Below, one piece after another: positions 51,201 to 58,795 of a DNA stretch of 64,000 bases. Position numbers and translations under genes: made by a program. Each line of letters starts with the position of its first letter. Within the stretch, counting starts at the first letter, position 1. Source of the stretch: Nocardiopsis kunsanensis DSM 44524 (GTDB lineage: Bacteria; Actinomycetota; Actinomycetes; Streptosporangiales; Streptosporangiaceae). The DNA is taken from assembly GCF_000340965.1 (NCBI RefSeq), contig NZ_ANAY01000007.1, positions 212,612 to 276,611 of the forward strand, given 5' to 3'. Below the pieces are notes generated by a model that saw only the letters and a program-made list of their open reading frames with translations, was not told the origin of the DNA and made no database searches.

Positions 51201-51803
51201 CTGGGCCTGTACGTGTCCAGCCACCCCTTGGCCGGGGCCGAACGCATCCTGGCACGTTCACGTGACACCTCGGTCTCCCGGATCGTGGGCGGTGACCTGG
51301 CGCGCGAGCGCGGCGAGGTCCGCATCGCCGGGCTCATCTCGGGCGTGGACAAGCGTGTCAACAAGGCAGGTAACCAGTGGGCGATCTGCACCGTGGAGGA
51401 CCTGGACAGCTCCATGGAGGTGCTCTTCTTCCCCAAGACCTTCCCGCTCTACTCCGAGGCGCTGGTCGAGGACACCGCGATCACCGTCAAGGGCAGGCTC
51501 AACGAGCGCGACGGCACCTGGTCGATGTTCGCCTCGGAGATGTCGATCCTGGACATCTCCCACGTCTCCGACGGTGAGCCGCCCGTGCTGCTCACCATCG
51601 CCGAGGAACGCATCACCCCGAAGATGGTCGGTGACCTGGAGCAGGTGCTGAGCACTCACAAGGGGGAGACCCCGGTACGGATCCGGGTCGACAATCCGCG
51701 CAGGTCGCGCATCTACGCCCTGGACCGCTACTCGGTCAACATCTCGCCGGAGTTCAACGGTGAGGTGAAGAGCCTGCTGGGCGCCTACGCGGTCGAATAC
51801 TGA
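48243..51803 (+). CDS. dnaE: DNA polymerase III alpha subunit
   Basis: Replicative polymerase, 1186 residues. The N-terminal PHP domain starts HLHVHTEYSMLDGA; the palm holds the catalytic aspartates in MPDIDLDF (Asp425, Asp427); GPGRGSAAGSM, FNKSHAAGYALVAYWTAYLK and the C-terminal helix-hairpin-helix and OB domain (ITVKGRLNERDG) follow. An insertion of about 20 residues rich in Gly/Asp (GRASGGDDAAAEGGKDIS) lies in the PHP domain. The DnaE1 type is the main replicase in actinobacteria. Confidence 0.97.
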   Translation: MADSFAHLHVHTEYSMLDGAAKLKPLYQEAARLGMPAVAMTDHGNMFGAYEFFEQSKGTGVKPIIGIEAYVAPESRFHKKRVFWGRASGGDDAAAEGGKDISGGGRYLHMTMLAENEKGLRNLFRMSSLASMEGYYMKPRMDLDLMQEYSEGVIVSTGCPSGGVQTRLRLGQEDEAVAYAGTLQEIFGKQNVYLELMDHGVPIEKQVRDGLLRVGKKLGIPPLVTNDSHYVYESQASAHDALLAVGVGKNLDDPARFRFNGSGYYLKTADEMRALLNFEEWAQGCRNTLEVAERIAPDAYDNVFAHRDLMPAFPIPEGETESSWLAKEVERNLHTRYPDGPSEDARHRVEHELNIINEMGFPAYFLVVADICQYARRNGIALGPGRGSAAGSMIAYVLGITDLDPLEHGLLFERFLNPERVSMPDIDLDFDERRRGEMIEYVTRLYGEERVAQILTFGTIKAKAAVKDATRILGMPYSTGDTITKAFPAPVGGNEIPLDAVFSEEHERYSEAAELRNLIDNDQQVSKVMETARGIEGLTRGTGVHAAGVILSRDPLLDVIPLHKRDTDGAIITGFPYPQCEDMGLLKMDFLGLRNLTIIDDALNSIREAEGVELDLSKVPLDEPAAYRLLARGDTLGVFQLDGGAMRNLLRRMEPKNFGDITAVISLYRPGPMAANAHNDYADRSNGRQDVTAIHPELYDALEPILGETFHLIVYQEQIMAIAQQLAGYTLGGADLMRRAMGKKKIEALEKEEAKFFPGMMEKGFSRESVQALWDVMLPFAGYAFNKSHAAGYALVAYWTAYLKANYPAAYMSALLTSVSGDKDKMAVYLSECRSQGIKVLPPDVNDSGLRFTPVGSDIRFGMGAVRNVGTNVVNSLIKTREEKGKYSSFTDFLSKIELAACNKRVIESLVKAGAFDSLGQPRRELYRHHETAVDGMISSKKQEAHGQFDLFGGGDGGGSTPIGLNIEWGDEEWDRKTKLGFEREMLGLYVSSHPLAGAERILARSRDTSVSRIVGGDLARERGEVRIAGLISGVDKRVNKAGNQWAICTVEDLDSSMEVLFFPKTFPLYSEALVEDTAITVKGRLNERDGTWSMFASEMSILDISHVSDGEPPVLLTIAEERITPKMVGDLEQVLSTHKGETPVRIRVDNPRRSRIYALDRYSVNISPEFNGEVKSLLGAYAVEY

Positions 51804-51810
51804 CCGCGGC

Positions 51811-51844
51811 CCGGTCCCGGCGCCTGCCCCGGCGCCGGGACCGG
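51811..51844. terminator. Perfect 14-bp hairpin between dnaE and the DinB-fold gene
   Basis: CCGGTCCCGGCGCC (51811-51824) and GGCGCCGGGACCGG (51831-51844) with a 6-nt loop. It begins 8 nt after the dnaE stop and abuts the minus-strand stop at 51845. Confidence 0.8.
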
Positions 51845-52381
51845 TCACTCGCCGGTGGCGCCGTCAGCGCTCTCGCGCAGCAGATCCAGGTGGCCGTTGT
51901 GCCGGGCGGTCTCCTCGAGCATGTGTACCAGCACCCAGCGCAGGCTCACGCGTCCCTGGTCGGGCAGTTCCACACGGGCCGCACTGTCCAGTTCCAGCCG
52001 TGCGGTGACCGCTCGCGAGCGGTCCGTCCGGCGCTCGTAGGCCTGGAGCAGTTCGGCGAGCGGGACGTCCCCCGGCCGCCACTCGCGGTCGGGGTTCTCG
52101 GAGGAGGAAGGCAGCTGATCGGGTCTGCCGAGCATGACCACCTCGAACCAGAAGTGCTCCACCCAGCTCAGATGCGAGACGACCCCCGCCACGGTCATCA
52201 GTGGGGAGGTCGCCAGAGGAGCCGCGGTGGCCTGACGGGGATCCAGCCCCGCGCACTTGGTGCGTACAGTGGCACGGTGCCAGTCCAACCACGAGGTCAG
52301 CATCGTCCGCTCGTCCGCGGCAGTGGGAGGATCGGCACGCGGGGCCGGGGACACGGCCAGGGGCATGCGGTGGTCGTCCAT
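51845..52381 (-). CDS. DinB-superfamily (DUF664-like) protein
   Basis: About 178 residues, all-helical. VAGVVSHLSWVEHFWFEVVM and VLVHMLEETARHNGHLDLLRE carry the metal-binding histidines of the DinB/YfiT fold, seen in mycothiol-dependent enzymes and stress proteins. The exact reaction is unknown. This fold is unrelated to the polymerase DinB. AAGGAGAA lies about 9 nt upstream of the ATG. Confidence 0.85.
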   Translation of the reverse strand: MDDHRMPLAVSPAPRADPPTAADERTMLTSWLDWHRATVRTKCAGLDPRQATAAPLATSPLMTVAGVVSHLSWVEHFWFEVVMLGRPDQLPSSSENPDREWRPGDVPLAELLQAYERRTDRSRAVTARLELDSAARVELPDQGRVSLRWVLVHMLEETARHNGHLDLLRESADGATGE

Positions 52382-52458
52382 ACGGGTATTCTCCTTCCGG
52401 TCATGCCCGGTATCCACCGGTTTTCGGGGCGACGACGGGGTGAGGAGCACCTGCGGAG

Positions 52459-53079
52459 ATGACGGACCAGAGCCAGGACGGCAGAGCACCGGTGCGGCGC
52501 ACCCTGGTGATCGCTCTCGTGACCTTCGCCTCGATCGCCGCCGCGGGAGCCCTGCTCGGGCTGTTGTGGTGGGTCCTGGCGCCCAGGCCCGAGGGCACCT
52601 CCCTGGGCGGCGGAGAGGTCTTCACCGGCGCTACCGAGGACGTCTTCGCCGGTGAGGGCTACTTCTTGATCATGACCGCGATCGCGGGCCTGGTCACCGG
52701 ATACGTGGCGTACATGGTTCAGTTCCCGCTCGCCCGCCGCCGACAGCAGGACCTGCGCCTGACCGGTCTGCTGAGCGGTGTGCTCGGTGCGGCCGCCGGG
52801 ACGCTGCTGACCTTCTGGGTGGGCACGGGTCTGGACGCCCCCCTGCACCGGGCGGTGGCCGAGGCTTCGCAGGGGGAGGCCGTGACGGCGGGCCTGCAGC
52901 TGGACGCGACCGCGTTCCTGGTGGCCTGGCCCTTCGTCTACGTGCTGCAGTACGGACTGCTGGACGCGATCAGCATGGTGCGCCGCGACCTGCCCGGCCG
53001 CCCCGAGGCACCGCCCATGGAGGGGGTATCGCCGCTCCCGGCCGGGGACGCCTCTCCCGAGGGCGGCCCCACCCCCTGA
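52459..53079 (+). CDS. Four-helix membrane protein, possibly DUF2567-like
   Basis: 206 residues with hydrophobic helices near 14-40, 66-90, 101-125 and 152-172, and a Pro/Glu-rich tail. GEGYFLIMTAIAGLVTGYVAY is typical of an actinobacterial family often annotated DUF2567, but I am not certain of that name. No enzymatic motif. GCGGAG immediately precedes the ATG and GGTGAGGAG lies further up. Confidence 0.72.
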   Translation: MTDQSQDGRAPVRRTLVIALVTFASIAAAGALLGLLWWVLAPRPEGTSLGGGEVFTGATEDVFAGEGYFLIMTAIAGLVTGYVAYMVQFPLARRRQQDLRLTGLLSGVLGAAAGTLLTFWVGTGLDAPLHRAVAEASQGEAVTAGLQLDATAFLVAWPFVYVLQYGLLDAISMVRRDLPGRPEAPPMEGVSPLPAGDASPEGGPTP

Positions 53080-53084
53080 ACCGG

Positions 53085-53096
53085 ACACGCGCGTGT
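53085..53096. other. 12-bp palindrome between convergent genes
   Basis: ACACGCGCGTGT lies in the 17-nt gap between the membrane-protein stop and the AMP-ligase stop. It may act as a weak bidirectional terminator. Confidence 0.35.
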
Positions 53097-54965
53097 TCAG
53101 GGCCGGTGGACGCTGTCGCCGTACATGCCGTCCAGCTTCTGCCGGTACTTGGACTCGATCGCCCGCCGCCGCATCTTCAGGCTCGGGGTGATCTCACCTT
53201 CCTCCACCGACAGCTCGTTGGGTAGGACCTCGAACCTCTTGATCGTCTCGTGCCGCGGCAGATCCCGGTTGAGCGCGTCGACGGCCTCCTGCACCAGCGT
53301 GCGCACCCGCGGGTCCTTGGTCAGGGCCGGGTAGTCCAGGTCCGCGAGTCCCTTCTCCGCGGCCCAGGACGTGATCGCCTCCTGGTCCAGGGCGATCAGT
53401 GCCACGCAGTAGGGACGGCTGTCCCCGTGCACGATCATGTTGCTGACGTAGGGGCAGAGGGCCTTGAACCGGATCTCCAGCGCCTGGGGCGCCACGTACT
53501 TTCCGCCGGAGGTCTTGATGAGTTCCTTCTTGCGGTCGGTGATACGCAGGCGTCCGTTCTCCAGCACGCCGATGTCACCGGTGGCGAACCAACCCTCCTC
53601 GGTCAGTACCGCCTCGGTCGCCCCGGAGAGGTTGTGATAACCGCGCATGACGCCCGCCCCGCGCAGCATGACCTCGCCGTCCTCGGCGATGCGGACCTCG
53701 GTGCCGGGCAGGGGCAGACCCACATAGCCGAACCGTACGTCGCCCGGGCGGGTCAGGAACGCCCCGGCGCTGGTCTCGGTCAGCCCGTAGCCCTCCAGGA
53801 TCGTGATGCCGGCGCCGTAGAAGAACCGGCCGATGTCGGGCGCCAGCGGCGCGCTGCCGGAGACGAAGAAACGCAGCTGCTCACCGAAACGGTCCTGGAG
53901 CTTGGCGAAGACCAACTTGTGGGCGAGCCGTTCCTGGGCGGCGAGCATCCCGGTGGGCTCACGCCCCTCCTCCTTGACCCGGGCGACCTTGTCGGCGATC
54001 CCGGCGGCCCAACGGAAGATGCGGTACTTGGCGGGCCCGCCCTCCCGGGCCTGCATCACGACACGGTTGTAGACCTTCTCGAAGATGCGCGGGGCGGCGG
54101 CCATGAACGTGGGCCGCACCACGGCCAGATTGTCCACGATCCTGTCGACACGGCCGTCCACGGCGGTGGTGAAGCCGATGCATAGCTGGGAGACCTCCAT
54201 GACCTTGCCGAAGGCGTGCGCCAGTGGCAGCCACAGGTACTGCAGGTCGTTCTCACCGATGAGGTCCCAGCCCTGTCCGCGCAGCTCCGCGTTGAGGTCC
54301 TTGAGGGCGTGGGCCTCGTAGAGCCAGTTGGAGTGGTCCAGACGCACCCCCTTGGGCCGCCCGGTGGTTCCCGAGGTGTAGATGAGGGTGGCCAGGTGGT
54401 CGGGCCGTACCGAGGAGACCAGGGTGTCGAACAGGTCGGGTTCCTCACGGGAGAGCAGGGCGCCGGCCTCCTCCAACTCGGCCAGGCTCATCACCCACTC
54501 GTCGTCCCCGCCGGACTCGCCCTCGAAGGCCACCACCTTGGAGAGCCCGGGCATCTGGGAACGCTGCTCGCGCAACTTGGCGACCTGTTCGTCGTCCTCG
54601 GCGAAGGCGATCATGCTCCCGGAGTCGGAGATGATGTAGGCGCAGTCGGGCGCGGGGGAGGTCGGATAGACGGTCGTGGAGGCCCCGCCGGCACACAGGA
54701 CGGCCAGGTCGGCCAGGATCCACTCCACACGGGTGCCGGAGAGGATCGCGCACCGTGCCTGCGAGGTCAGTCCCAGCGAATGCAGACCCAGAGCGATGTC
54801 GCGGACCCTGTCCCGGGTCTGCGACCATGTCAGGCTCTTCCAGATCTCGGGTCCGCCGGAGGGGTCGGGTACGGGGAAACGGTAAGCCTCCCGTCCTCCT
54901 GACTCGGACACGCGGGAGAGGAACATGTCGGGCAAGGAGGAATAGGGGGATGAGCTGTTACCCAT
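53097..54965 (-). CDS. Long-chain fatty-acyl-CoA synthetase-like AMP ligase (FadD15 type)
   Basis: 622 residues of the ANL superfamily. The ATP loop is LIYTSGTTGRPKGV; YLWLPLAHAFGK, ILEGYGLTETSAG, GWFATGDIGVLENGRLRI and ITDRKKELIKTSGGKYVAP are the later adenylation motifs, the last carrying the catalytic lysine region. The length and YLWLPLAHAFG variant fit long-chain acyl-CoA synthetases. Expressed from a leaderless promoter. Confidence 0.9.
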   Translation of the reverse strand: MGNSSSPYSSLPDMFLSRVSESGGREAYRFPVPDPSGGPEIWKSLTWSQTRDRVRDIALGLHSLGLTSQARCAILSGTRVEWILADLAVLCAGGASTTVYPTSPAPDCAYIISDSGSMIAFAEDDEQVAKLREQRSQMPGLSKVVAFEGESGGDDEWVMSLAELEEAGALLSREEPDLFDTLVSSVRPDHLATLIYTSGTTGRPKGVRLDHSNWLYEAHALKDLNAELRGQGWDLIGENDLQYLWLPLAHAFGKVMEVSQLCIGFTTAVDGRVDRIVDNLAVVRPTFMAAAPRIFEKVYNRVVMQAREGGPAKYRIFRWAAGIADKVARVKEEGREPTGMLAAQERLAHKLVFAKLQDRFGEQLRFFVSGSAPLAPDIGRFFYGAGITILEGYGLTETSAGAFLTRPGDVRFGYVGLPLPGTEVRIAEDGEVMLRGAGVMRGYHNLSGATEAVLTEEGWFATGDIGVLENGRLRITDRKKELIKTSGGKYVAPQALEIRFKALCPYVSNMIVHGDSRPYCVALIALDQEAITSWAAEKGLADLDYPALTKDPRVRTLVQEAVDALNRDLPRHETIKRFEVLPNELSVEEGEITPSLKMRRRAIESKYRQKLDGMYGDSVHRP

Positions 54966-54971
54966 GTCACG

Positions 54972-55000
54972 AAGCTACCCTCAAGTAAGTGGCCGGGCAA
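54972..55000 (-). promoter_or_regulatory. Leaderless promoter of the acyl-CoA synthetase gene
   Basis: On the minus strand TTGCCC (55000-54995), 17 nt, then TAGCTT (54977-54972), ending six nt before the ATG at 54965. Both hexamers and the spacing are good, and there is no Shine-Dalgarno. Confidence 0.62.
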
Positions 55001-55096
55001 CAGAGCACAGCAGGGGTTCCGGGAAGCACAAGGCATCCTGAGGTGCAAGGGTCGGCCCCCTGCCCGCACGTCCGCCCGGGGCCGAAGACCCCACTG

Positions 55097-55579
55097 TCAC
55101 GGCCCGGCGATGGGTGCGGTCATGGCCTCGGTCAACCGGACGAGGTCGCGCGGCCTCAATTCCATCTGGAGACCCTTCCTGCCCGCGGAGACGTAGACAG
55201 CCGAGAGTGTGGTGACCGAGACGTCGATGACCGTGCGCAACCGTTTCCGCTGCCCCAGCGGACTGATACCGCCGCGCACGTACCCGGTGATCCTCTCCGC
55301 CCGGACCGGCTCGGTCATCGTCGCCCGTTTGCCGCCCACCGCCGCGGCCAGGGCCTTCAGGTCCAGCGACGTACTCACCGGCACCACGCCGACGGTGTAG
55401 ACGCCGTCGACCTCGACGATCAGTGTCTTGAACACGTGCGCCCGCGGCACACCGATCGCGTCCGCCGCGTCGGCGCCGTAGGAACCGCCTTCGACCGGGC
55501 CCGGCTCGTAGGGATGCAGGGTGAAGGTGGTCTTCGTCCGCCCGGCCGCCACGGTAGCGGGCGTGGCTTGAGCACTCAT
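55097..55579 (-). CDS. ybaK: Cys-tRNA(Pro) deacylase, YbaK/EbsC family
   Basis: 160 residues. Trans-editing protein that hydrolyses mischarged Cys-tRNA-Pro. Lys51 in RAHVFKTLIVEVDG is the key family lysine; VGGKRATM and YVRGGISPLGQRKRLRTVID are the other signatures. AGGA lies 7 nt before the ATG. Confidence 0.94.
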   Translation of the reverse strand: MSAQATPATVAAGRTKTTFTLHPYEPGPVEGGSYGADAADAIGVPRAHVFKTLIVEVDGVYTVGVVPVSTSLDLKALAAAVGGKRATMTEPVRAERITGYVRGGISPLGQRKRLRTVIDVSVTTLSAVYVSAGRKGLQMELRPRDLVRLTEAMTAPIAGP

Positions 55580-55719
55580 GGCAAGTCCTGGTTCTGGTCT
55601 GGACCTTCGGGGACGGGGCCGCACACGTCGCCGGGACCGGCTTCCGGGCCCGGGTACCACGAGGCGGCCTCGGCAGCAGGGTAGAGCATGTGCAGGCGGC
55701 CGCACGCACTCTTGCCTGT

Positions 55720-56487
55720 TCAGTTGTAGGAGACCCCGTGATCGAGGAAGGGTCCCGCAGGGAGATTGTGCAACGTCGGCGCCGCCACGATGCGGTTCTC
55801 CCTGCGCAGGAACCTGGCCAGGACCGCCAACCGGGTCGCCGCGTCCTCGGCCTCCAGCATCCGCTGTTTCTCGGGCTGGTCCAGCACCACCGTCGCCGCC
55901 ACCGTGTACGACAGGGCGATCGGATCCTTGGGCAGCTCACGCATGTGTTCGGGGGTCATCCCGATCGCCGCCAACCGTTGGCAGTAGGTGTCGAAGAGCT
56001 CCCGCACCCGCTCGGCGTGCTCCTCGGCGTCCGGACCCATCGGCTCGGCCAGGAGCGAGACCGAAGCGTTCGCGTACCCCTGTGGTGAGGACGTGTCCAC
56101 CTGTGAGACGTCGTCGATCCTGAACCTGGTGCCGCCCTCGACGACCAGGTCGTACCGGCCGTCCTCGTAGGTGCGCAGATCCCGGACCAGGGCCGTGCAC
56201 CCCGTTGCGCTGATCCGGGGCAACGCCGTCGCGGCGTCCTCGCGCCGGCCCGAGGGATCGGTTCCGCCCGACCTCTGGCCGGACTCACCGGTGACCTCGT
56301 GGCCCAGCTCGATCCACACCACCCCGAAACGGCGCGGGTTGCGTTCGGGTTCGTCGGCGGTCTCTGCGGCCTGGTCGACCACCTCGGTGATCAACCTCCG
56401 GTACCGGGGTTCGAAGACGTGCAAGGGAAGGGACATACCGGGGAACAGCACGGTGTTCAACGGAAAGAGCGGAAGCGCCACTGGCAT
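55720..56487 (-). CDS. LON substrate-binding domain protein
   Basis: 255 residues consisting of a LON N-terminal-like (PUA-like) domain, LPLFPLNTVLFPGMSLPLHVFEPRYR, followed by a helical region. No AAA+ or protease domain, so not the Lon protease. Stand-alone LON-domain proteins are of unknown role, perhaps substrate binding. GGAGG directly abuts the ATG, too close for a normal site, so the start or mode of initiation is uncertain. Confidence 0.88.
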   Translation of the reverse strand: MPVALPLFPLNTVLFPGMSLPLHVFEPRYRRLITEVVDQAAETADEPERNPRRFGVVWIELGHEVTGESGQRSGGTDPSGRREDAATALPRISATGCTALVRDLRTYEDGRYDLVVEGGTRFRIDDVSQVDTSSPQGYANASVSLLAEPMGPDAEEHAERVRELFDTYCQRLAAIGMTPEHMRELPKDPIALSYTVAATVVLDQPEKQRMLEAEDAATRLAVLARFLRRENRIVAAPTLHNLPAGPFLDHGVSYN

Positions 56488-56584
56488 GCCTCCAGTATGA
56501 CCCCGCCTGTCGCCCGGTGTCCGACGTGCCCCGGGTGTTTTTCCGCTGCCCCGGGTGTCTCCAGGCGTCCCGGGCCCCCAGCGC

Positions 56585-57145
56585 TCAGGAGGTCGCGGGG
56601 CCTGCCGTGTCCGGTGCGGGCCGGCTGCCGTTGTCCTCGTTGGTCAGGTCGCGGGCGACGAAGGTCTCCACGTCGAAGAGGTTGCCGTTGGACCGGTCGA
56701 TGACGTTGAGGAGGGTCGACATGGTCGAGACCTCCTCGACCTGTTCCTGGATGAACCACTGCAGGAACTGCTCGCCGGTGTAGTTCTCCTCGTCCCGGGC
56801 GACCTTGGCCAGGTGCTGGAACTGGTCGGTGACCTCGCGCTCGTTGCGCAGGGCCAGCGCGGCCAGATCGCGCGGAGCGGAGAAATTGGTCTCGATCTCG
56901 TCGATGCCGGGGAGAGTGAAGTCGATCTCCTTGTCGAGGAGGAAGCGCACGATCATCATGGCGTGGTCGCGCTCCTCCAGCGACTGTGCGTAGAAGAACT
57001 TCGCCAACTGGGGCAGGTCCTGGTCGTCGAACCAGGTGGCGACTGCCACGTACTGGTGTGAAGCGGTGAACTCGTGCCGAACCTGATCGACCAGGAGACG
57101 GTAGAACTTGGAAAGGCTGCTGTCGCCGTGCTTGTTCGAAGTCAT
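56585..57145 (-). CDS. Ferritin (non-haem, BfrB type)
   Basis: Iron-storage protein of 186 residues with a four-helix ferritin fold. Ferroxidase ligands are Glu25 (VRHEFTASHQY), Glu58 and His61 (SLEERDHA), and later Glu in IQEQVEEV. The haem-ligand methionine of bacterioferritin is not evident, favouring ferritin. The start ATG 57145 lies six nt after a -10 box (leaderless). Tandem iron boxes lie 62-105 nt upstream, fitting IdeR/DmdR activation as known for mycobacterial bfrB. Confidence 0.93.
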   Translation of the reverse strand: MTSNKHGDSSLSKFYRLLVDQVRHEFTASHQYVAVATWFDDQDLPQLAKFFYAQSLEERDHAMMIVRFLLDKEIDFTLPGIDEIETNFSAPRDLAALALRNEREVTDQFQHLAKVARDEENYTGEQFLQWFIQEQVEEVSTMSTLLNVIDRSNGNLFDVETFVARDLTNEDNGSRPAPDTAGPATS

Positions 57146-57151
57146 GCCTCG

Positions 57152-57180
57152 ACCATAACGCACGTCAGCCATTTTGAAAA
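57152..57180 (-). promoter_or_regulatory. Leaderless promoter of the ferritin gene
   Basis: On the minus strand TTTTCA (57180-57175), 17 nt, TATGGT (57157-57152), then six nt to the ATG. Confidence 0.55.
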
Positions 57181-57206
57181 ACACAAAAACGCCCACTGAT
57201 AATTTA

Positions 57207-57225
57207 TTAGGCAAGCCTTCCACAA
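57207..57225. promoter_or_regulatory. Second, weaker iron box (IdeR/DmdR type)
   Basis: TTAGGCAAGCCTTCCACAA matches 13 of 19 positions of the DtxR/IdeR consensus TTAGGTTAGSCTAACCTAA. It lies next to the stronger box, giving a tandem arrangement like that upstream of mycobacterial bfrB. Confidence 0.55.
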
Positions 57226-57231
57226 ACTTAT

Positions 57232-57250
57232 TTAGGTTAGGTGACCCAAA
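57232..57250. promoter_or_regulatory. Iron box (IdeR/DmdR type)
   Basis: TTAGGTTAGGTGACCCAAA matches 15 of 19 positions of the DtxR/IdeR consensus, including the whole left half. It lies in a strikingly AT-rich patch (57170-57285), 87-105 nt upstream of the divergent ferritin gene, a location suited to activation. Confidence 0.72.
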
Positions 57251-57333
57251 CTTAGGCGGTGCTTATTCTGGTGTTTTTCCCGTGCATGGGCGGCCGGGGT
57301 GGCGCGCCGGGTCCGTGCCGGTCGCGGCGTGTG

Positions 57334-57356
57334 TGGTGTCCAACATCCGGACACCA
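57334..57356 (+). promoter_or_regulatory. 23-bp inverted repeat upstream of hisD
   Basis: TGGTGTCC (57334-57341) and GGACACCA (57349-57356) are perfect 8-bp arms around 7 nt. It sits at about -61 to -39 relative to the predicted leaderless start of hisD, so it may be an operator. Its regulator is unknown. Confidence 0.45.
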
Positions 57357-57382
57357 GGGGCCCCGGAATGGGATGTGCCCAC

Positions 57383-57388
57383 TAGACT
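57383..57388 (+). promoter_or_regulatory. -10 element of a leaderless hisD promoter
   Basis: TAGACT is six nt before the GTG at 57395, and no Shine-Dalgarno is present. No good -35 is visible, which fits dependence on an activator. Confidence 0.5.
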
Positions 57389-57394
57389 GTGATC

Positions 57395-58705
57395 GTGATC
57401 AGTCGAATCGACCTCCGAGGTACCCAGCAGGACCCCCGTCAGGCGCTCCCGCGCGCCGAAACCGACGTGTCGGCCGCGGTCGAACACGTACGTCCCCTGT
57501 GCGAGGACGTCGAACATCGCGGGGTCGATGCGCTGATCGAACTGACCGAACGTTTCGACGGCGTCCGGCTCACCGGTATCCGCGTCCCCGGGGCCGCCCT
57601 CGACAAGGCCCTGGCCGACCTCGACCCGGCCGTGCGCGCCGCACTCGAGGAGTCCATCGACCGCGCCCGCAAGGTCCACCGCGACCAGCGCCGCGCCGAT
57701 CACACCACCCGCGTCGCACCCGGCGGCACCGTCACCGAGAAGTGGATCCCCGTCGACCGGGTCGGCCTCTACGTTCCCGGCGGCCGCGCCGTCTACCCCT
57801 CCAGCGTCGTCATGAACGTGGTGCCCGCCCAGGAAGCCGGAGTGCGCTCCCTGGCCGTGACCTCCCCGCCGCAGAAGGAGTTCGGCGGTCTGCCGCACCC
57901 GACCGTCCTCGCCGCCTGCGCCCTGCTCGGTGTCGAGGAGGTCTACTCCGTCGGCGGCGCCCAGGCCGTGGCCATGTTCGCCCACGGAGCCGGAGAGTGC
58001 GCCCGTGCCGACATGGTCACCGGCCCCGGGAACCTCTGGGTCGCCGCCGCCAAACGCCACCTCAAGGGCACCATCGGTATCGACGCCGAGGCCGGACCCA
58101 CCGAGATCGCCATCCTGGCCGACTCCACCGCCGACGCCGACTACGTCGCGGCCGACCTCATCAGCCAGGCCGAACACGACGTCGTCGCCGCCTCCGTCCT
58201 CGTCACCGACGACACCGACCTCGCCGACCGCGTCGAGGAGCGCCTGGCCGAGCGCGTGCCCGCCACCCGACACAGCGACCGTGTCCGTGAGGCCCTGAGC
58301 GGACCCCAGTCCGGCATCGTCCTGGTCGACGACGTCGAACAGGGCCTGGCCGTGGTCGACGCCTACGCCGCCGAACACCTGGAGATCATGACCGCGGACG
58401 CCGCAGCCACCGCCGCGCGCGTGCGCAACGCCGGGGCGATCTTCGTCGGCGACTTCTCCCCGGTCTCCCTCGGCGACTACGCCGCCGGGTCCAACCACGT
58501 ACTCCCCACCGGCGGCTGTGCCTGCCACAGCGGGGGCCTGAGCGTGCAGACCTTCCTGCGCGGGGTGCACATCGTCGACTACGGCCGCGACGCACTGGCC
58601 GATGTCGCCCATCACGTCGTCGCGCTCGCCGAGGCCGAGGACCTGCCCGCGCACGGTGAGGCCGTCACCGCACGCACCGGCGGCCATCGCCCGGACGCCG
58701 GATAA
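57395..58705 (+). CDS. hisD: Histidinol dehydrogenase
   Basis: Zinc- and NAD-dependent oxidation of L-histidinol to L-histidine, the last two steps. About 436 residues. [43 protein letters not shown] and [13 protein letters not shown] are core motifs; DLISQAEHD holds catalytic residues. GTG 57395 gives the canonical N-terminus ISRIDLRG and lies six nt after the -10 box; GTG 57389 is in frame but too close to it. First gene of the his operon. Confidence 0.96.
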   Translation: MISRIDLRGTQQDPRQALPRAETDVSAAVEHVRPLCEDVEHRGVDALIELTERFDGVRLTGIRVPGAALDKALADLDPAVRAALEESIDRARKVHRDQRRADHTTRVAPGGTVTEKWIPVDRVGLYVPGGRAVYPSSVVMNVVPAQEAGVRSLAVTSPPQKEFGGLPHPTVLAACALLGVEEVYSVGGAQAVAMFAHGAGECARADMVTGPGNLWVAAAKRHLKGTIGIDAEAGPTEIAILADSTADADYVAADLISQAEHDVVAASVLVTDDTDLADRVEERLAERVPATRHSDRVREALSGPQSGIVLVDDVEQGLAVVDAYAAEHLEIMTADAAATAARVRNAGAIFVGDFSPVSLGDYAAGSNHVLPTGGCACHSGGLSVQTFLRGVHIVDYGRDALADVAHHVVALAEAEDLPAHGEAVTARTGGHRPDAG

Positions 58706-58777
58706 CCGGCAGTTACGACCCAGGACGCACCGGACACCGCGGAGCGGCACCGCCCGCCCCGCCGTCCACGAGAACCC

Positions 58778-58795
58778 ATGAGCGTGAACCCGTGA
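58778..58795 (+). CDS. Possible 5-codon leader ORF before hisC
   Basis: ATG AGC GTG AAC CCG TGA encodes MSVNP; its stop overlaps the hisC GTG start (GTGA, 58792-58795). CGAGAA lies a few nt upstream of the ATG, while hisC itself has no good ribosome-binding site. Translation of this mini-ORF could deliver ribosomes to hisC. It may also be chance. Confidence 0.3.

Noticed and set aside
48213..51224. Open frame of 1003 codons antisense to dnaE
   Set aside because: Fully covered by the dnaE gene with all polymerase motifs; the antisense translation shows no domain.
51845..52381. Naming this DinB-fold gene as a DNA-damage polymerase
   Set aside because: The DinB/DUF664 helical fold shares only a name with polymerase IV; no polymerase motif is present.
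55720..56487. Lon protease
   Set aside because: Only the substrate-binding LON domain is present; there is no AAA+ module or Ser-Lys protease domain.
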